A stretch of 64,000 nt of DNA from NCBI GenBank assembly GCA_030035585.1, contig CM057462.1, positions 142,130,734 through 142,194,733 of the forward strand. Reading direction: 5' to 3'. The first letter of the stretch is position 1. Every line of letters begins with the position of its first letter. The notes beneath the pieces were generated by a model. The model was not told where the DNA came from, searched no databases, and worked only from the letters and a program-made list of their open reading frames with translations. This document shows, piece by piece, positions 26,145 to 36,599 of this stretch. The DNA is from Dugong dugon (Eukaryota; Chordata; Mammalia; Sirenia; Dugongidae). Made by a program: the position numbers and the translations under genes.

Positions 26145-26155
26145 CCCCTCTCCCC

Positions 26156-26174
26156 CAATATATTTATGTTTTTT
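26156..26174. repeat. Target-site duplication of L1-B, right copy
   Basis: Identical partner of 17598-17616. It is followed by GAAGCCACCC of the interrupted MLT1 LTR, which lets the empty site be reconstructed unambiguously. Confidence 0.93.
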
Positions 26175-26314
26175 GAAGCCACCCACTTTGTGCTATTTGT
26201 TATGGCAGTTCTAAGAAACTAAGACATGCTGTCTTTTATGGACAACCAGCACCCATTCTCCAGTTGTACTATCATCTTCCTTGTCTTTAAATTTAATGTA
26301 ACTAGGTAGATACC

Positions 26315-26864
26315 TGTCATAGACTGAATTGTATCCCCCCAAAATATATGTCAACTTGGCTGGGTCATGATTCCCGGTATTGTATAATTGTGTACCATTT
26401 TGTAATCTGATGTGATATCCTTATGTGTTGTAAATTCAATCACTATGATCTAAAAGATGGATTGGCAGCAGTTATACTGATGAGGTATACAAGATTGGAT
26501 AGCATCTTAAGCCAAATCTCTTTTGAGATATAAAAGAGAGAAGCAAGTGGAGACACATGGGAACCTCATACCATCAAGAAAGCAGTACCAGGAGTAGAGT
26601 GCGTCCTTTGGACCTGAGATTCCTGTGCAGAGAAGCTCCCAGACCAAGGGAAGACTGATGCATCACAAGCAACTTCCTCCCTCCCAGACCAAGGGAAGAT
26701 TGATGACATGGACTTTCCTCCAGAGCTAACAGAAAAAATGTTCCCTTGGAGGTGACACCAAATTTGGATTCGCAGCCTGCTAGACTGTGAGAGAATAAAG
26801 TTCTCTTTGTTAAAGCCATTCACTTGTGGTATTTCTGTTATAGCAGCACCAGATAACTAAGACA
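26315..26864 (-). mobile_element. Solo MaLR/ERVL-like LTR
   Basis: 550 bp. On the minus strand it starts TGTCTTAGTTATCTGGTGCT and ends CAATTCAGTCTATGACA, with TG...CA ends. A perfect 5-bp duplication ATACC lies at 26310-26314 and 26865-26869. No internal region or gene remains, so it is a solo LTR. It contains a direct repeat of CCCAGACCAAGGGAAGA near 26638 and 26685. Confidence 0.9.
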
Positions 26865-26869
26865 ATACC

Positions 26870-27639
26870 CGTATCTAGATTCCCTTCCTTGAGGATATGT
26901 TGTTGCCTGCAACCACTTCTGGTCCAAAAACTCTGTCAGGGCACAGAACAGGAAATTTAATATAGGGAATTAGTTGCTTATAAAGTCAGTGGAAAGGATG
27001 GAGGAATGGGTTCTAGGCTGGGTCTGTTGAAATTATTCCCCAAAAAAGTACAGACCTGACCTGCAGGAGAGCTATTAACTCTGCCAAGATCAGGGAACTA
27101 GGGAATGGAGAAATGTCTCTGGAACACTTGGGTTCAAACACACTCAGCTAGCTGTGATTCAGAGATTAGGAATCCGGGATCAGGAAACCACTGAAATCTT
27201 GTTGCAACTGCATATCAAATCCCATGAATCTGGTACTTGGACAAAGGAATTCAAAGTCTGCCTTCTGCCTCCACCAAAACCATATTTCAACACTTTCAAA
27301 AATAAAGACTGGACAGTGGAACACTGCTGCATAAAAACCCTTTGGTGTAAATAGTGCAAATACCGTAAAGCTGGCTTCCACTTCATTCTGCCTTCAGATC
27401 TGATAAAAGTTCAAGTTATTGGAAGAATCTAATTTGAATTGCAGAAATCTACTTAAAATAGTCTGCAAGACAGGAAGATACACTAGACTGGGTAGGAATG
27501 GATGTAAATAGCCAGTTGACCATATTGACCACAAAGAGTTTATATGTCTGTGATATAACCAAATATATTATGGAAGGTGGCAAAATAGAGATTGGTACAG
27601 TGTGTTATGAGAGCACAAAGGATGGGCTTTTAGAACCAA
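26870..27639. other. No gene recognised
   Basis: Moderate GC, no convincing long reading frame, and no repeat family I can name. Confidence 0.45.
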
Positions 27640-28240
27640 CATGGGAGTTTGGGAAGATTGCTTAGAATAGATAAACCCTAACTGAATCATGAAGAAAGAG
27701 TAGAAATACACAAAGTGAGTTAGGCTAAGAAGTATGGAAAGGACATTCCATAAAGAGTGAACAGGAAAGATGTATTACGATGCTTGTAATCTAGCACCAG
27801 AAAATGGGTGATAGATGATAGAGGTGAGGCTAGAAATTCTCATGTATCTTACTCTGGAGCTTGAGCTGTATTCTCTATGCTACGGAAATCCATCAAAGAT
27901 CTTCACATCTGGAATAATAAAATCTGACGTGCATCTTATAGACCATTCTGGCTGTAATGTGAAAAGTGATTAAATATTTGGTGGATAGGCGGAGACTAAG
28001 GAGCCCTGCAGTCACAGTGGTTAAGCATTCGACTGCTAATTGAAAGGTTGTTGGTTTGTACCCGGGAAAAACTCTGCCAGAGAAAGATGTAGCCATCCGC
28101 TTCTGTAAAGATTACAGCCTTGGAAACCCTATAGGGGAGTTTACCCTGTCCTACAGGGTTGCTATGAGTCGGATTTGACTTTATGGCAACAGGTCTTTTG
28201 GTTTGAGGGGGAGACTAGAGGCAGGGAGCATAGTTACTAT
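27640..28240 (+). repeat. Possible ancient dispersed repeat, family not named
   Basis: Blocks such as GACCATTCTGGCTGTAATGTG and, beyond the AfroSINE, GGAGACTAGAGGCAGGGAGC occur in an order I associate with an old mammalian repeat. Similar blocks appear at 35.4-35.6 kb. The AfroSINE at 27999 is inserted in it. I cannot give the family name with confidence. Confidence 0.35.
27999..28209 (+). mobile_element. AfroSINE (long subtype)
   Basis: GAGCCCTGCAGTCACAGTGG head, then the extra internal block GAGAAAGATGTAGCCATCCG to GTAAAGATTACAGCC found only in the long subtype, then the RTE-like 3' end. An 8-bp duplication GGAGACTA lies at 27991-27998 and 28210-28217. Confidence 0.93.
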
Positions 28241-29427
28241 GCTCCAGTGGTTTTCCAGATAAGAGTCTATGAGTGTTTGAACTAGGGCATTTTGTATATG
28301 CTATAACACGTATCATATTTGATTTCAATTGTTTGTGCACTTTTCAGCCTCCAGTAGATTACAAAAGTCTCTTGGACTAAGGCAGGTATTATTAAAGTTT
28401 TTGGACCCAGCATTTAGCAGAGTGAACGGGCATAATGATCTCTCCAATTAATCAGATTGACTTGAATTAAGATTACTCAAAGAAAGCAATCACCAACAAC
28501 TATCAAATACGGAATTAAGACAGAAATATTTTTAAGTCTAATATAATTTTTCCTTTAATTGTCAAAATCCTAGATGGAGAATGGAAAAGCAAATTAATAA
28601 ATTAATAAATTGCACTTAATTGTTACAATTCTGCTTTAAAATAGGATGTTAGCTAAATTAATATTGTAGTTTAGCATAGTTCAATAGAGTAATAAATTAT
28701 CTCAATGTACTCATATTTTTCTATAAGGGTTCAAACTATTATGCAGTCTTACTATATCTCAGGTTATCTGAGTAGCTCTGTCCTGATTCATGCTTTGATC
28801 TGGGTCAAGTAATTTAATCTCTGCTCTGTCATTCTCTAACCTGAAAATTTAAGACAATAATTCTCCTACTTTTCATCACAGGGAAACACTACAAATTAAT
28901 GAACTACTCCTTATATAATGCCTGAATTTTCTAAACTGAAACGGAAACCTATACACCTAGAAAATATTCTTGTTACACTATAGTGTCAATAAATTTATTT
29001 AGCTGGTATATTGAAAGTGACTACAGTAATTTGTTCTTTTTGAGAAGACCATCTGGTCATTTCTGAAAGGATGTTATCACCTATCATAGCAAAGAAAATA
29101 AAATGGGTAGGACATGCCTTCCTAGGATTTTAAGAAATAACTGTGAAAATTGATGGAATGTGGATGAAGACAGATGGTTGGGAGGTATATAGTAATAACA
29201 CATGGTAAAAAGTTCAAAAGAAGAACAGTCACATCTCTCAGACTATTCTCCCTTATCTTTTACCATAACAGTTTGTAATTTTGGTTCAAAAACACTTTTT
29301 CCATAGAATCTTTTTTCTATATCAACTCAAAATAACTTTTATTCAATTAATAGAAACATCCTCAGTTATATTTATTTTATAGTTATGCATTTATTATATA
29401 AATAGATTGTTTGAGCTTTGTTAACTT
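28241..29427. other. No gene recognised; weak L2-like patch
   Basis: AT-rich. At 28360-28430 the order TCTCTTGGACTAAGGCAGG then CCCAGCATTTAGCAGAGTG faintly recalls an L2 3' end. Nothing else is identifiable. Confidence 0.35.
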
Positions 29428-30434
29428 ATTGTTGTTAGGTGCCCTCAGGTTGGTTTCAGCTCATAGCCACCCTATGTACAACAAAACAAAACATTGCCTG
29501 GTCCTGCACAGCCAAGATCCATTTGACATCAGCTATGATATCCCTTGTTCCACATCCTCTTCTGAATCCAACCTGAATTTCTAGCAGTTACCTATTGATG
29601 TGCAGCTGCAACTGCTTTTGAATGATCTTCAGCAAAATTTTATTTGTGTGTAATATTAATGATATTGTTTGATAATTTCTGCATTATGTTGGAACACCTA
29701 TCTTTGTAATGGGTACAAATATAAATCTCTTTCAGTCAGTTAGGCACGTAGCTGTCTTCCAAATTTCTTGACATAGATGAGTGAGCGCTTCCAGCTCTGC
29801 ATCCGTTTGTGGAAACATCTTGATTGGTATTCTTTCAGTTCCTGGAGCCTTGTTTTTCGACATGGCCTTCAGTGCAGCTTGGACCTCTTCCTTCGGTACT
29901 ATGGGTTGTTGGTCATATGCTACCTCCTGAAATGTTTGAATGTCAACCAATTATTTTTGATATAGTAACTCTGTGTATTTCTTCCATCTTCTTTGGATGC
30001 TTCCTGCATCATTTAATATTTTCCCTGTAGAATCTTTCAAAATTGCAATTCGAGACTTGAATTTTTTTCTTCAGTTCTTTCAGCTCGAGAAATGCCGAGT
30101 GTGTCCTTACCTTTTGGTTTCTAACTCTAGGTCTTTGCACAAGTCATTATAATACTTTATTTTGTCTTCTCAAGTCATCCTTTGAAGTCTTCTGTTCAGC
30201 TCTTTTACTTCATCATTTATTCCTTTTGCTTTAGCTACTCTGCATTCAAGAGCAAGTTTCAGGGTCTCTTCTGACATACACTTTGGTCTTTTCTTTCTTT
30301 CCTGTCTTTTTAATGATCTCATGCTTTCTTCATATATGATGTCCTTGATGTCATTCCACAGCTCGTCTGGTCTTCGGTCATTAACGTTCAATGGGTAAAA
30401 TCTGTTCTTGAGATGGTCTCCAAATTTAGGTGGG

Positions 30435-32050
30435 ATAAATTAAAAAATGGGCAAAGGAAATGAACAGACACTTCACCATAGAAGACATCCAAGTGGCTAA
30501 CAGACACATGAGGAAATGCTCGCTATCACTAGCCATTAGAGAAATACAAATCAAAACCACAATGAGATACTATCTCACCCCAGCATTACTGGTATGAGTC
30601 AAAAAACCAGAAAATAACAAATGTTGGAGAGACTGTGGGGAGATTGGAACTCTTATGCACTGCTGGTGGGAATGCAAAATGGTACAACCATTTTGGAAAA
30701 TGATATGGTGCTTCCTTAGAAAGCTAGAAATAGAAATACCATATGATCCAGCAATCCTACTCCTAAGAATATATACTAGAGAAATAAGAGCCGTCACATG
30801 AATAGACATATGCACGCCCTTGTTCATTGCAGCATTGTTCACAATAGCAAAAGGATGGCAACAACCTAGATGCCCATCAACAGATGAATGGATAAACAAA
30901 CCATGGTACATACACATAATGGAATACTATACAACGATAAAGAACAATGATGAATCTGCGAGGCATCTCACATGGATCAATCTGGAAGGCATTATGCTAA
31001 GTGAAATAAGCCAATCCCAAAAGGACAAATATTATAGGTGACCACTACTGTAAAAACTCATGAAAATGTTTACACACAAAAGGAAACAATCTTTGATGGT
31101 TATGAGGGTGGGGAGGAGTGGGGGTGGAAAAACACTAATTAGAAGATAGACAAGCGGTAACTACGGTGAAGGGTAAGACAGTATGCAGTACTGGGGAAGC
31201 TAGCACAACTTGTTCAGGGAAAGGTCGTGGAAGCTCCATGGATAAATCCAAACTCCCTTAGGGACTGAATTGCTGGGCTGGGGGCTGTAGGGACAATAGT
31301 CTCAGGGAACATCTAGCTCAACTGGCATAACATAGTTTATAAATAAAATGTTTTACATTCTACTTCAGTGAGTAGTGTCTGGGGTCTTAAAATCCTGTGA
31401 ATGGCCATCTAAGATACTCCACTGATCTCACCCCTTCAGGAGCAAGGGAAAATGAAGAAAACTAAAGACACAAGGGAAAGATTAGTCTAAAGGACTAATA
31501 GACCACAACTACTATGGCTTCCACCAGACTGAGTCCAGTACAACTAGATGGTGCCTGGATACCACCGCCGACTGCTCTGACAGGGATCACAATAGAAGGT
31601 CCCAGACAGAGCAGGAGAAAAATGGAGAACAAAATTCTAACTCAGAAAAAAAGACCAGACTTACTGGCCTGGCAGAGACTGGCAAAACCCTGAGAATATG
31701 ACCCCTGGACACCCTGTCAGCTCAGTAATGAAGTCACTCCGGAGGTTCACCTTTTAGCCAAAGATTAGACAGACCCATAGGACAAAATAAGACTAAAGGG
31801 GCACACCAGCCCAGGGGCAAGGACTAGAAGGCTGGAGGGGACAGGAAATCTTGTAATAGGGAACCCAAAGTTCAGAAGGGAAAGCACTGACATGTCATGG
31901 GGTTGTTAACCAATGCCATAAAACAATATATGTCCTAACTGTTTAAGGAGAAGCTAGTTTGTTCTGTAAACCTTCATCTAAAGTTCAATTTAAAAAAAAA
32001 TTCTAGCCAATAGAATTCAGCAACATATTTAAAAAAATGCAAAAAAAAAA
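30435..32050 (+). mobile_element. 5'-truncated L1 inside RTE, with a chimeric 3' tail
   Basis: Begins in ORF2 (TTAAAAAATGGGCAAAGGAA), runs through the 3' UTR to AAAGTTCAATTTAAAAAAAA at about 31.99 kb. About 45 bp of internal ORF2 sequence (TTCTAGCCAATAGAATTCAGC...) then follows, with a second A-tract. The flanks AAATTTAGGTGGG (30422-30434) and AACTTTAGGTGGG (32051-32063) are a ~13-bp duplication, so both pieces entered in one event. Confidence 0.88.
30442..31053 (+). pseudogene. L1 ORF2 C-terminal remnant
   Basis: Encodes only the last ~200 residues of ORF2, disrupted. Recognisable are the region corresponding to [12 protein letters not shown], the Cys-rich block (CWRDCGEIGTL-like) and TDEWINKPWYIHIMEYYTTI (30820-31041). 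The length is far below the 1273 of the complete copy, so there is no enzymatic potential. Confidence 0.85.
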
Positions 32051-33477
32051 AACTTTAGGTGGGCTATACTCAAGATCATACTTTGGTTTAATTTTCTTAA
32101 GCCTCAAGTTCAATTTATATATGAGCAGTTGATAATCTATTCAGCAGCCAGCCCCTGGCCTTGTTCTCACTGATGATATTGAGCTTCTCCATCATCTCTT
32201 TTCACAGATGTAGTCAATTTGATTCCTATGTATTCCATCTGGTGTGGTCCATGTGTTTAGTCGCCATTTATATTGGTGGAAGAAGGTATTTGCAATGAAC
32301 AAGTCGTTGGTCTTGCAAAATTCTATCATGCTATCTCCAGTGTTGTTTTGATCATGAAGACCATATTTTCCAACTACTATAATCCTTCTTCTTTGTTTCT
32401 GACTTTCACATTCCTATCACCAGTAATAATCAATGCATCTTGGATCAATTTTAGACTGAAGAATTTGGTTAAAATCTTCAATTTCTTCAACTTTGGCATT
32501 ATTGGTGGTGTGTAAATTTGAATAATAGTTGTATTAACTGGTCTTTCTTGTAGACATGTAGATATTATCCTATCACTGACAGCATTGTACTTCAGGATAG
32601 ATCTTGAAATGTTCTTTTTGGCGATGAACTCGACACCATTCATCTTCAATTTGTAATTCCTGGCATAGTAGACCATATGATTGTCCAATTCATCATGGCC
32701 ATTACCAGTTCATTTGAGATCACTAATGCCAAGGATATTAATCTTTATGCATTCTATTTCATTTTTGACAGCTTCCAGATTGCCTAGATTCATACTTTGT
32801 CACTCCACTTTCTGATTATTAACTGATGTTTGCAGCTATTTCCTCTCTTGAGTTGTGCCACTTCAGCAAATAAAGGCCCTGAAAGCTTCACTCCATCCAA
32901 GTCATTAAGGTTGACTCTATTTTGAGGAGACAGCCTTCCAGTCTGAGGTGCTCATCTTCTGGCACTATATCAGACAACGTTCCATTGCTCTTCATAAGGT
33001 TTTCACTTGTCAGTTTTTCAGAAGTAGACCATTAGTTCCTTCTTCCTAGTCTGTCTTAGTCTGGAAGATGCTCTGAAACCTGGCCATCATGGGTGGCCCT
33101 GCTGGTAGTTGAAATACCTGTGGCATAGCTTCCTGCATCACAACAACATGAAAACCACCACAGTAGGACAAACTGACAGAGGAGTATTGGTATTATTAAA
33201 TGTGTTATTAAAGAATAAAATTATTTGTACTGTTTTGTAGTATCTTTCCACATTCAGACTTAACATGGTGCCATATTTGTGGCGATTCTTTAAGCAGCAT
33301 CAATTTTTGGATAACATACAAAGGGCAAATTTGAGGAACATATGAATTTTGTTTTAGAGTTATTTTTTTCTTCCTCCCTTTCTAAGGTACTTGTCTTGGT
33401 TACCCAGTAATGATCTTTTCATCCCTTGCATGGAACCTTGAAACCATGGAACCATGGAATCCAGAAGCAGCACTGAG

Positions 33478-33645
33478 TATTCTAAAGTGTGCTGAAAAAA
33501 GATTCATAAGGCATAAGTTTGAATCTTGTCTTCATTAATTATTATCAGCTTTAGGCAAGCCATTAATGTTTCTTGAGATTTGATATCCTTACCTGAATAG
33601 GATAACACTTGCTTTATGATTTTTGAATGAGTGGATCATAATAAT
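33478..33645 (+). mobile_element. MIR SINE fragment
   Basis: AAGATTCATAAGGCATAAGT, TTTGAATCTTGTCTTCATTA and a TAGGCAAGCCATTAATGTTT core, then CCTTACCTGAATAGGATAAC. This is the MIR order, strongly diverged. Confidence 0.55.
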
Positions 33646-33664
33646 TATTTTATTAATCATAGTT

Positions 33665-33905
33665 ACCATGATTGAGTCCCTGTTATGTGCCTGCCTTTAT
33701 GATAAATATACATATTGACTTATTTAAATAGCACATAATTTATGAGTTTGATATCATATTTACATACATATTTTAGATGAGAAAACTGACACTCATAGGT
33801 TATTTACTTTGCCTCAAGTCACAGACCTAATAAGCATTGGATGTGGGACTATAATCTGAACTAGTTTACTCCAAAGACCATGCTTATAACCACTATACTG
33901 TACGT
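33665..33905 (-). mobile_element. MIR-family fragment, antisense
   Basis: TGAGTCCCTGTTATGTGCCTG, TTTTAGATGAGAAAACTGACA and CTCATAGGTTATTTACTTTG follow an antisense MIR-type sequence through to CCATGCTTATAACCACTATACTG. Confidence 0.65.
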
Positions 33906-34651
33906 AATGAAAATTTACTGAAGTAATATAAACGTGAGCTCTTTATACCTTGACCCACAGCAGCTGAGGAGTCCTTTAGCTTGCTGTTAAAAAAAAAAAA
34001 AAAAGATATGCACTGCTCTTTCTCTTATATTTCTCCTCTACCCCCAATTAAAATATTGCTTACCTTATTTCAAATTTAGAGAGAATTTCTCTGAATCTTC
34101 TAAGGTTACAACTGGCTAATCTAATTAATTAGTAATGGAAAAGAAAAGTCATAAATGACTAAGATTTTCTCGCACTAAATAGCACATATTTTTAACTACA
34201 GTCCTAATAAGAAAATTATCCATTTTGATCAGTAGGATAGTTGTTAGAAATCCCAAGTAACATAGAAAAGAGCATCATCTGATGCTAATGAAGGAGACTT
34301 TTTCAGACAATTACAGACTAGTGGTTCTATTTAAATTACATCTTTTGGTTAATTACTAGGGAAATTAGATACTGACAACTACTGCAACAAATATTTTGTA
34401 AACAAAAGATAACATAACAGAGGCTCTACCATTGAACGTTCACAGTCAAGGGAAGAAAGAGAGAATGGAGAACAGAATTTATAGACATGCCAAGGATGGA
34501 CAGAATAGATGCCATGAGAGCAAAATGGAGATGAAATTATTGGGGAAAGCTTTTGCTGAAGGGTTAACATCAATGTTAAGCTCTGCTGGCTAAATAGAAT
34601 TTTGTCAAGAACATTCTGGGTATCTGTATGCATGGCATGCATAAACTTTTA
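33906..34651. other. No gene recognised
   Basis: AT-rich with A-tracts. The minus-strand open frame at 34379-34642 shows no recognisable domain. Confidence 0.45.
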
Positions 34652-34653
34652 CA

Positions 34654-34654
<1 letters not shown>

Positions 34655-34686
<32 letters not shown>
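34655..34686. repeat. (TA)n microsatellite
   Basis: About 16 uninterrupted TA units at the 3' tail side of the adjacent minus-strand AfroSINE, partly within its target-site duplication. Confidence 0.97.
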
Positions 34687-34689
<3 letters not shown>

Positions 34690-34847
34690 AAAAAATCCAT
34701 TACTATCGAGTTGATTCCAACTCATAGTGACCCTATAGGACAGAGTAGAACTGCTCCATAAGGTTTTAAAGGAGCAGCTGGTGGATTCGAACTGTCGACC
34801 TTTAGGTTAGCAGCCAAGCTCTTAACCACTGTACCACCAGGGCTCCT
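34660..34847 (-). mobile_element. AfroSINE (short subtype) with TA tail
   Basis: The reverse complement begins GGAGCCCTGGTGGTACAGTG and ends in the RTE-like CTATGAGTTGGAATCAACTC followed by a TA-rich tail. CAAGATAT at 34652-34659 and 34848-34855 is the duplication. Confidence 0.92.
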
Positions 34848-34855
34848 CAAGATAT

Positions 34856-35275
34856 TACTGAACCTGGGAATGTGGGTCTTTGTCTGGTGCGCTCAGACTT
34901 TCCACTAATCTGGACACTGGTCTTTGAGAAATAGAGTAACTGTATTGCAATATGCAGAGCAAGGAGCTGGGAGGAAGTTCCTCAGATCTAACTCCCTGGG
35001 CTGGGGGGAAGCAGGGCTTATATGTGATTTGGGCAGCAAGATGGCGGCCATGGAGGCATACTGGGGAGGGAAAATTCTAGAAGGTGGCCAGGAAATAGGA
35101 GGTGATGTGGTTCTTGTTGGACCTCTCGCTTCAGAATAGGGTCTGAGTGACGATTTTCCTTATGATTTGTTCCACCTGTTGCTGCGTCCGCCGTTGCGGT
35201 CAATTAGTGGTCACAGCTGGCCCTTCTGCACATGTGGAAGGGGCCAAATCTGGCTTACTAATGGAAATTTACTGG
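34856..35275. other. GC-richer segment, unclassified (possible LTR fragment)
   Basis: Contains CAAGATGGCGGCCATGGAGG (a YY1-type motif at 35037) and CCGCCGTTGCGGTC, unusual for this AT-rich window. It could be an LTR or 5' UTR fragment, but no ends or duplication are visible. No coding frame is convincing. Confidence 0.35.
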
Positions 35276-35399
35276 CATTTGTAGGGTCAGATTGCAATAT
35301 GTTGCATTTAAAAAAAGGACAGTGCTTGAAATGACTGCCCAGGAGGGCTGCCAGTATTGATTAGCTTCATATGGTTCAGCATTCTTTGTCAATAAATGA

Positions 35400-35610
35400 A
35401 CATAAGCAGAAATGGTAGAACATGAGATTTGCGTAAGACCATATAGACCTTGTGTACTGTGCTAAACAAATTGGGACTTCATCCTGTAGTAGGTGATGGA
35501 AACCCACTGAAAAATTTTGAGCAATAAAAATAATATTCTCAAATTTGCAGTTTAGAGACAACCCTACCACCTGTTTGGATGATAAATAGGAGGATGGCAA
35601 AACTAAATAT
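35400..35610 (+). repeat. Possible ancient dispersed repeat, same type as 27.6 kb
   Basis: AGACCTTGTGTACTGTGCTA, GGACTTCATCCTGTAGTAGG, TGGAAACCCACTGAAAAATT. The order resembles the repeat suspected at 27640-28240. Family name not known to me. Confidence 0.3.
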
Positions 35611-35634
35611 GTGGTAAATTTTTTGTGGGCTAGT

Positions 35635-35808
35635 TTATTAAATGTTTACCACGTGTCAGATACTATAACATGTAATTATAAATCCTTCATTAAATCTTCA
35701 TAAAAAAGTATGAGGCATGAATTTTCCCCCTTTTACAGATAAGAAAACTGAGATGCATCAAGTTAATTAGACCAAGGATCAAGTAATGATGGGTTCAGGA
35801 ATTACATG
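35635..35808 (-). mobile_element. MIR-family fragment, antisense
   Basis: ACCACGTGTCAGATACTATA, then CCTTTTACAGATAAGAAAACTGAGATGC and a CAAGTTAATTAGACCAAGG block give the antisense MIR order. Confidence 0.65.
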
Positions 35809-36599
35809 GCAGCTCTCTTATACCATTGTTCCTTTATTCTTTGGCTCTTTGTAAAAGTAATGAAGGATTTAACAATATATGAATAAACTAAATCTACCAC
35901 CCTAGGGATTGCAAGAAGGCGATAGATTTGAGAGATATGAATAAAATGTGAGTACAATCTAGCAATTTTCTTCACAAATTGAATTGTATAACCTCTAAAG
36001 GACCATTGCATCAAATAAAAATAATAACTCTATCATCTAAAATCCATTAGGGAACAAAATGGAATTACTTGAAAGTACTCTTATCTCAAAGATAACTTTT
36101 GGAAAATCTCTGGGTTTGAAATACAAATGGAAGACTTAAAACAATAAATTCTAACTGAACATGGAGAAAAGACTTGAACATAAATTGAATAATCAGGTCA
36201 GGAGTGTGGTTAATTAACCTGAAGTGCACTCTGGAAAAGCCGTTAATAATAGCTAATAAAAATGATTGTCAAGCTCTTTTAAATAAAAAGTACCATGAAA
36301 GGTTAATAATAATAACCATCATTACAATAATATGTCTCAATTGCATAGCACTTCTCATCTAAAAAGTTCAGAAAATTATGGCAACATTAACACATTAATA
36401 CTGCCAACATCCTGGACGGACAATAAATGTTCAATATTTGCAATGAATAATGGAGAGATCCAAACTCACATAAGACGTGATGAAATAAGAACAAGAGCTT
36501 CTAATTTTTTGTTTCTTCTCATACAGGTATGAACTTAAACTATATCTTAAATAGTAGGAAAAAATTCCTTCATAAAATATTGGCATGAAAAACATCAGT
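35809..36599. other. No gene recognised
   Basis: AT-rich with no coding signal. The small frames (35802-36014 minus, 36332-36532 plus) lack recognisable motifs. Confidence 0.45.

Larger units (their letters stand above)
17617..26155 (-). mobile_element. L1-B: complete L1 with intact ORF1 and ORF2
   Basis: 8.54 kb. On the minus strand, in order: 5' UTR with YY1-like start, GC-rich monomers, ORF1, spacer with a small frame, ORF2, 3' UTR with polypurine tract, AATAAA and A-rich tail. A perfect 19-bp target-site duplication (CAATATATTTATGTTTTTT) lies at 17598-17616 and 26156-26174. The top-of-site sequence is TTTT/GA, close to the L1 endonuclease preference TTTT/AA. Both proteins are uninterrupted, so this is among the youngest insertions here. 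One RT residue is suspect (see ORF2). Confidence 0.95.
24457..26155 (-). promoter_or_regulatory. L1-B 5' UTR / internal promoter, CpG-rich
   Basis: 1.7 kb from the L1 5' end to the ORF1 ATG. The part at 25.15-25.86 kb is far richer in GC and CpG than the rest of the window and is built from ~266-bp repeats. By analogy with other L1s it is expected to hold an internal pol II promoter and to be a target of DNA methylation. That role is inferred. Confidence 0.85.
16782..26226 (-). mobile_element. MLT1-type MaLR LTR, split by a nested LTR and L1-B
   Basis: The LTR pieces are 16782-17141, 17562-17616 and 26175-26226. Read on the minus strand it begins TGTCTTAGTTTCTTAGAACT, passes CACAGTTCTGGAG, and ends GACACAATTCAATCTATAAC-A. 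This is the typical MLT1/MST-class order. The LTR was first entered by another LTR at 17142 and later by L1-B at 17598/26156. No coding sequence. The flanks CCCTC and TGCTG do not match, so the 5-bp duplication has decayed or the ends are slightly off. Confidence 0.8.
29428..33188 (-). mobile_element. RTE-type LINE, internally deleted, split by an L1
   Basis: Left piece 29428-30434: about 80 bp of the RTE 3' end is joined at about 29509 directly to sequence around GCCAAGATCCATTTGACATC, so roughly 1 kb of the RT region is missing. Right piece 32051-33188 carries the endonuclease region and the 5' end (ACAAACTGACAGAGGAGT). The truncated L1 at 30435-32050 interrupts it. Coding remnants on the minus strand include EVQAALKAMSKNKAPGTERI (29732-29950) and an endonuclease part at 32377-32688. 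It is non-functional. Confidence 0.88.

Noticed and set aside
26638-26701. Direct repeat CCCAGACCAAGGGAAGA in the solo LTR as a separate insertion
   Set aside because: Both copies lie inside the LTR with no foreign sequence between them that looks mobile. A local tandem duplication is enough.
27893-28096. Reading frame across an AfroSINE border
   Set aside because: It spans a SINE with a clear target duplication, so it cannot be an ancestral exon.
29428-33188. Internal deletions in the RTE copies as evidence of RNA splicing
   Set aside because: On the sense strand the joints do not show GT...AG ends. At 29509 the donor side continues as GGCTGAAAGC in other copies. Short homology deletions explain them better.
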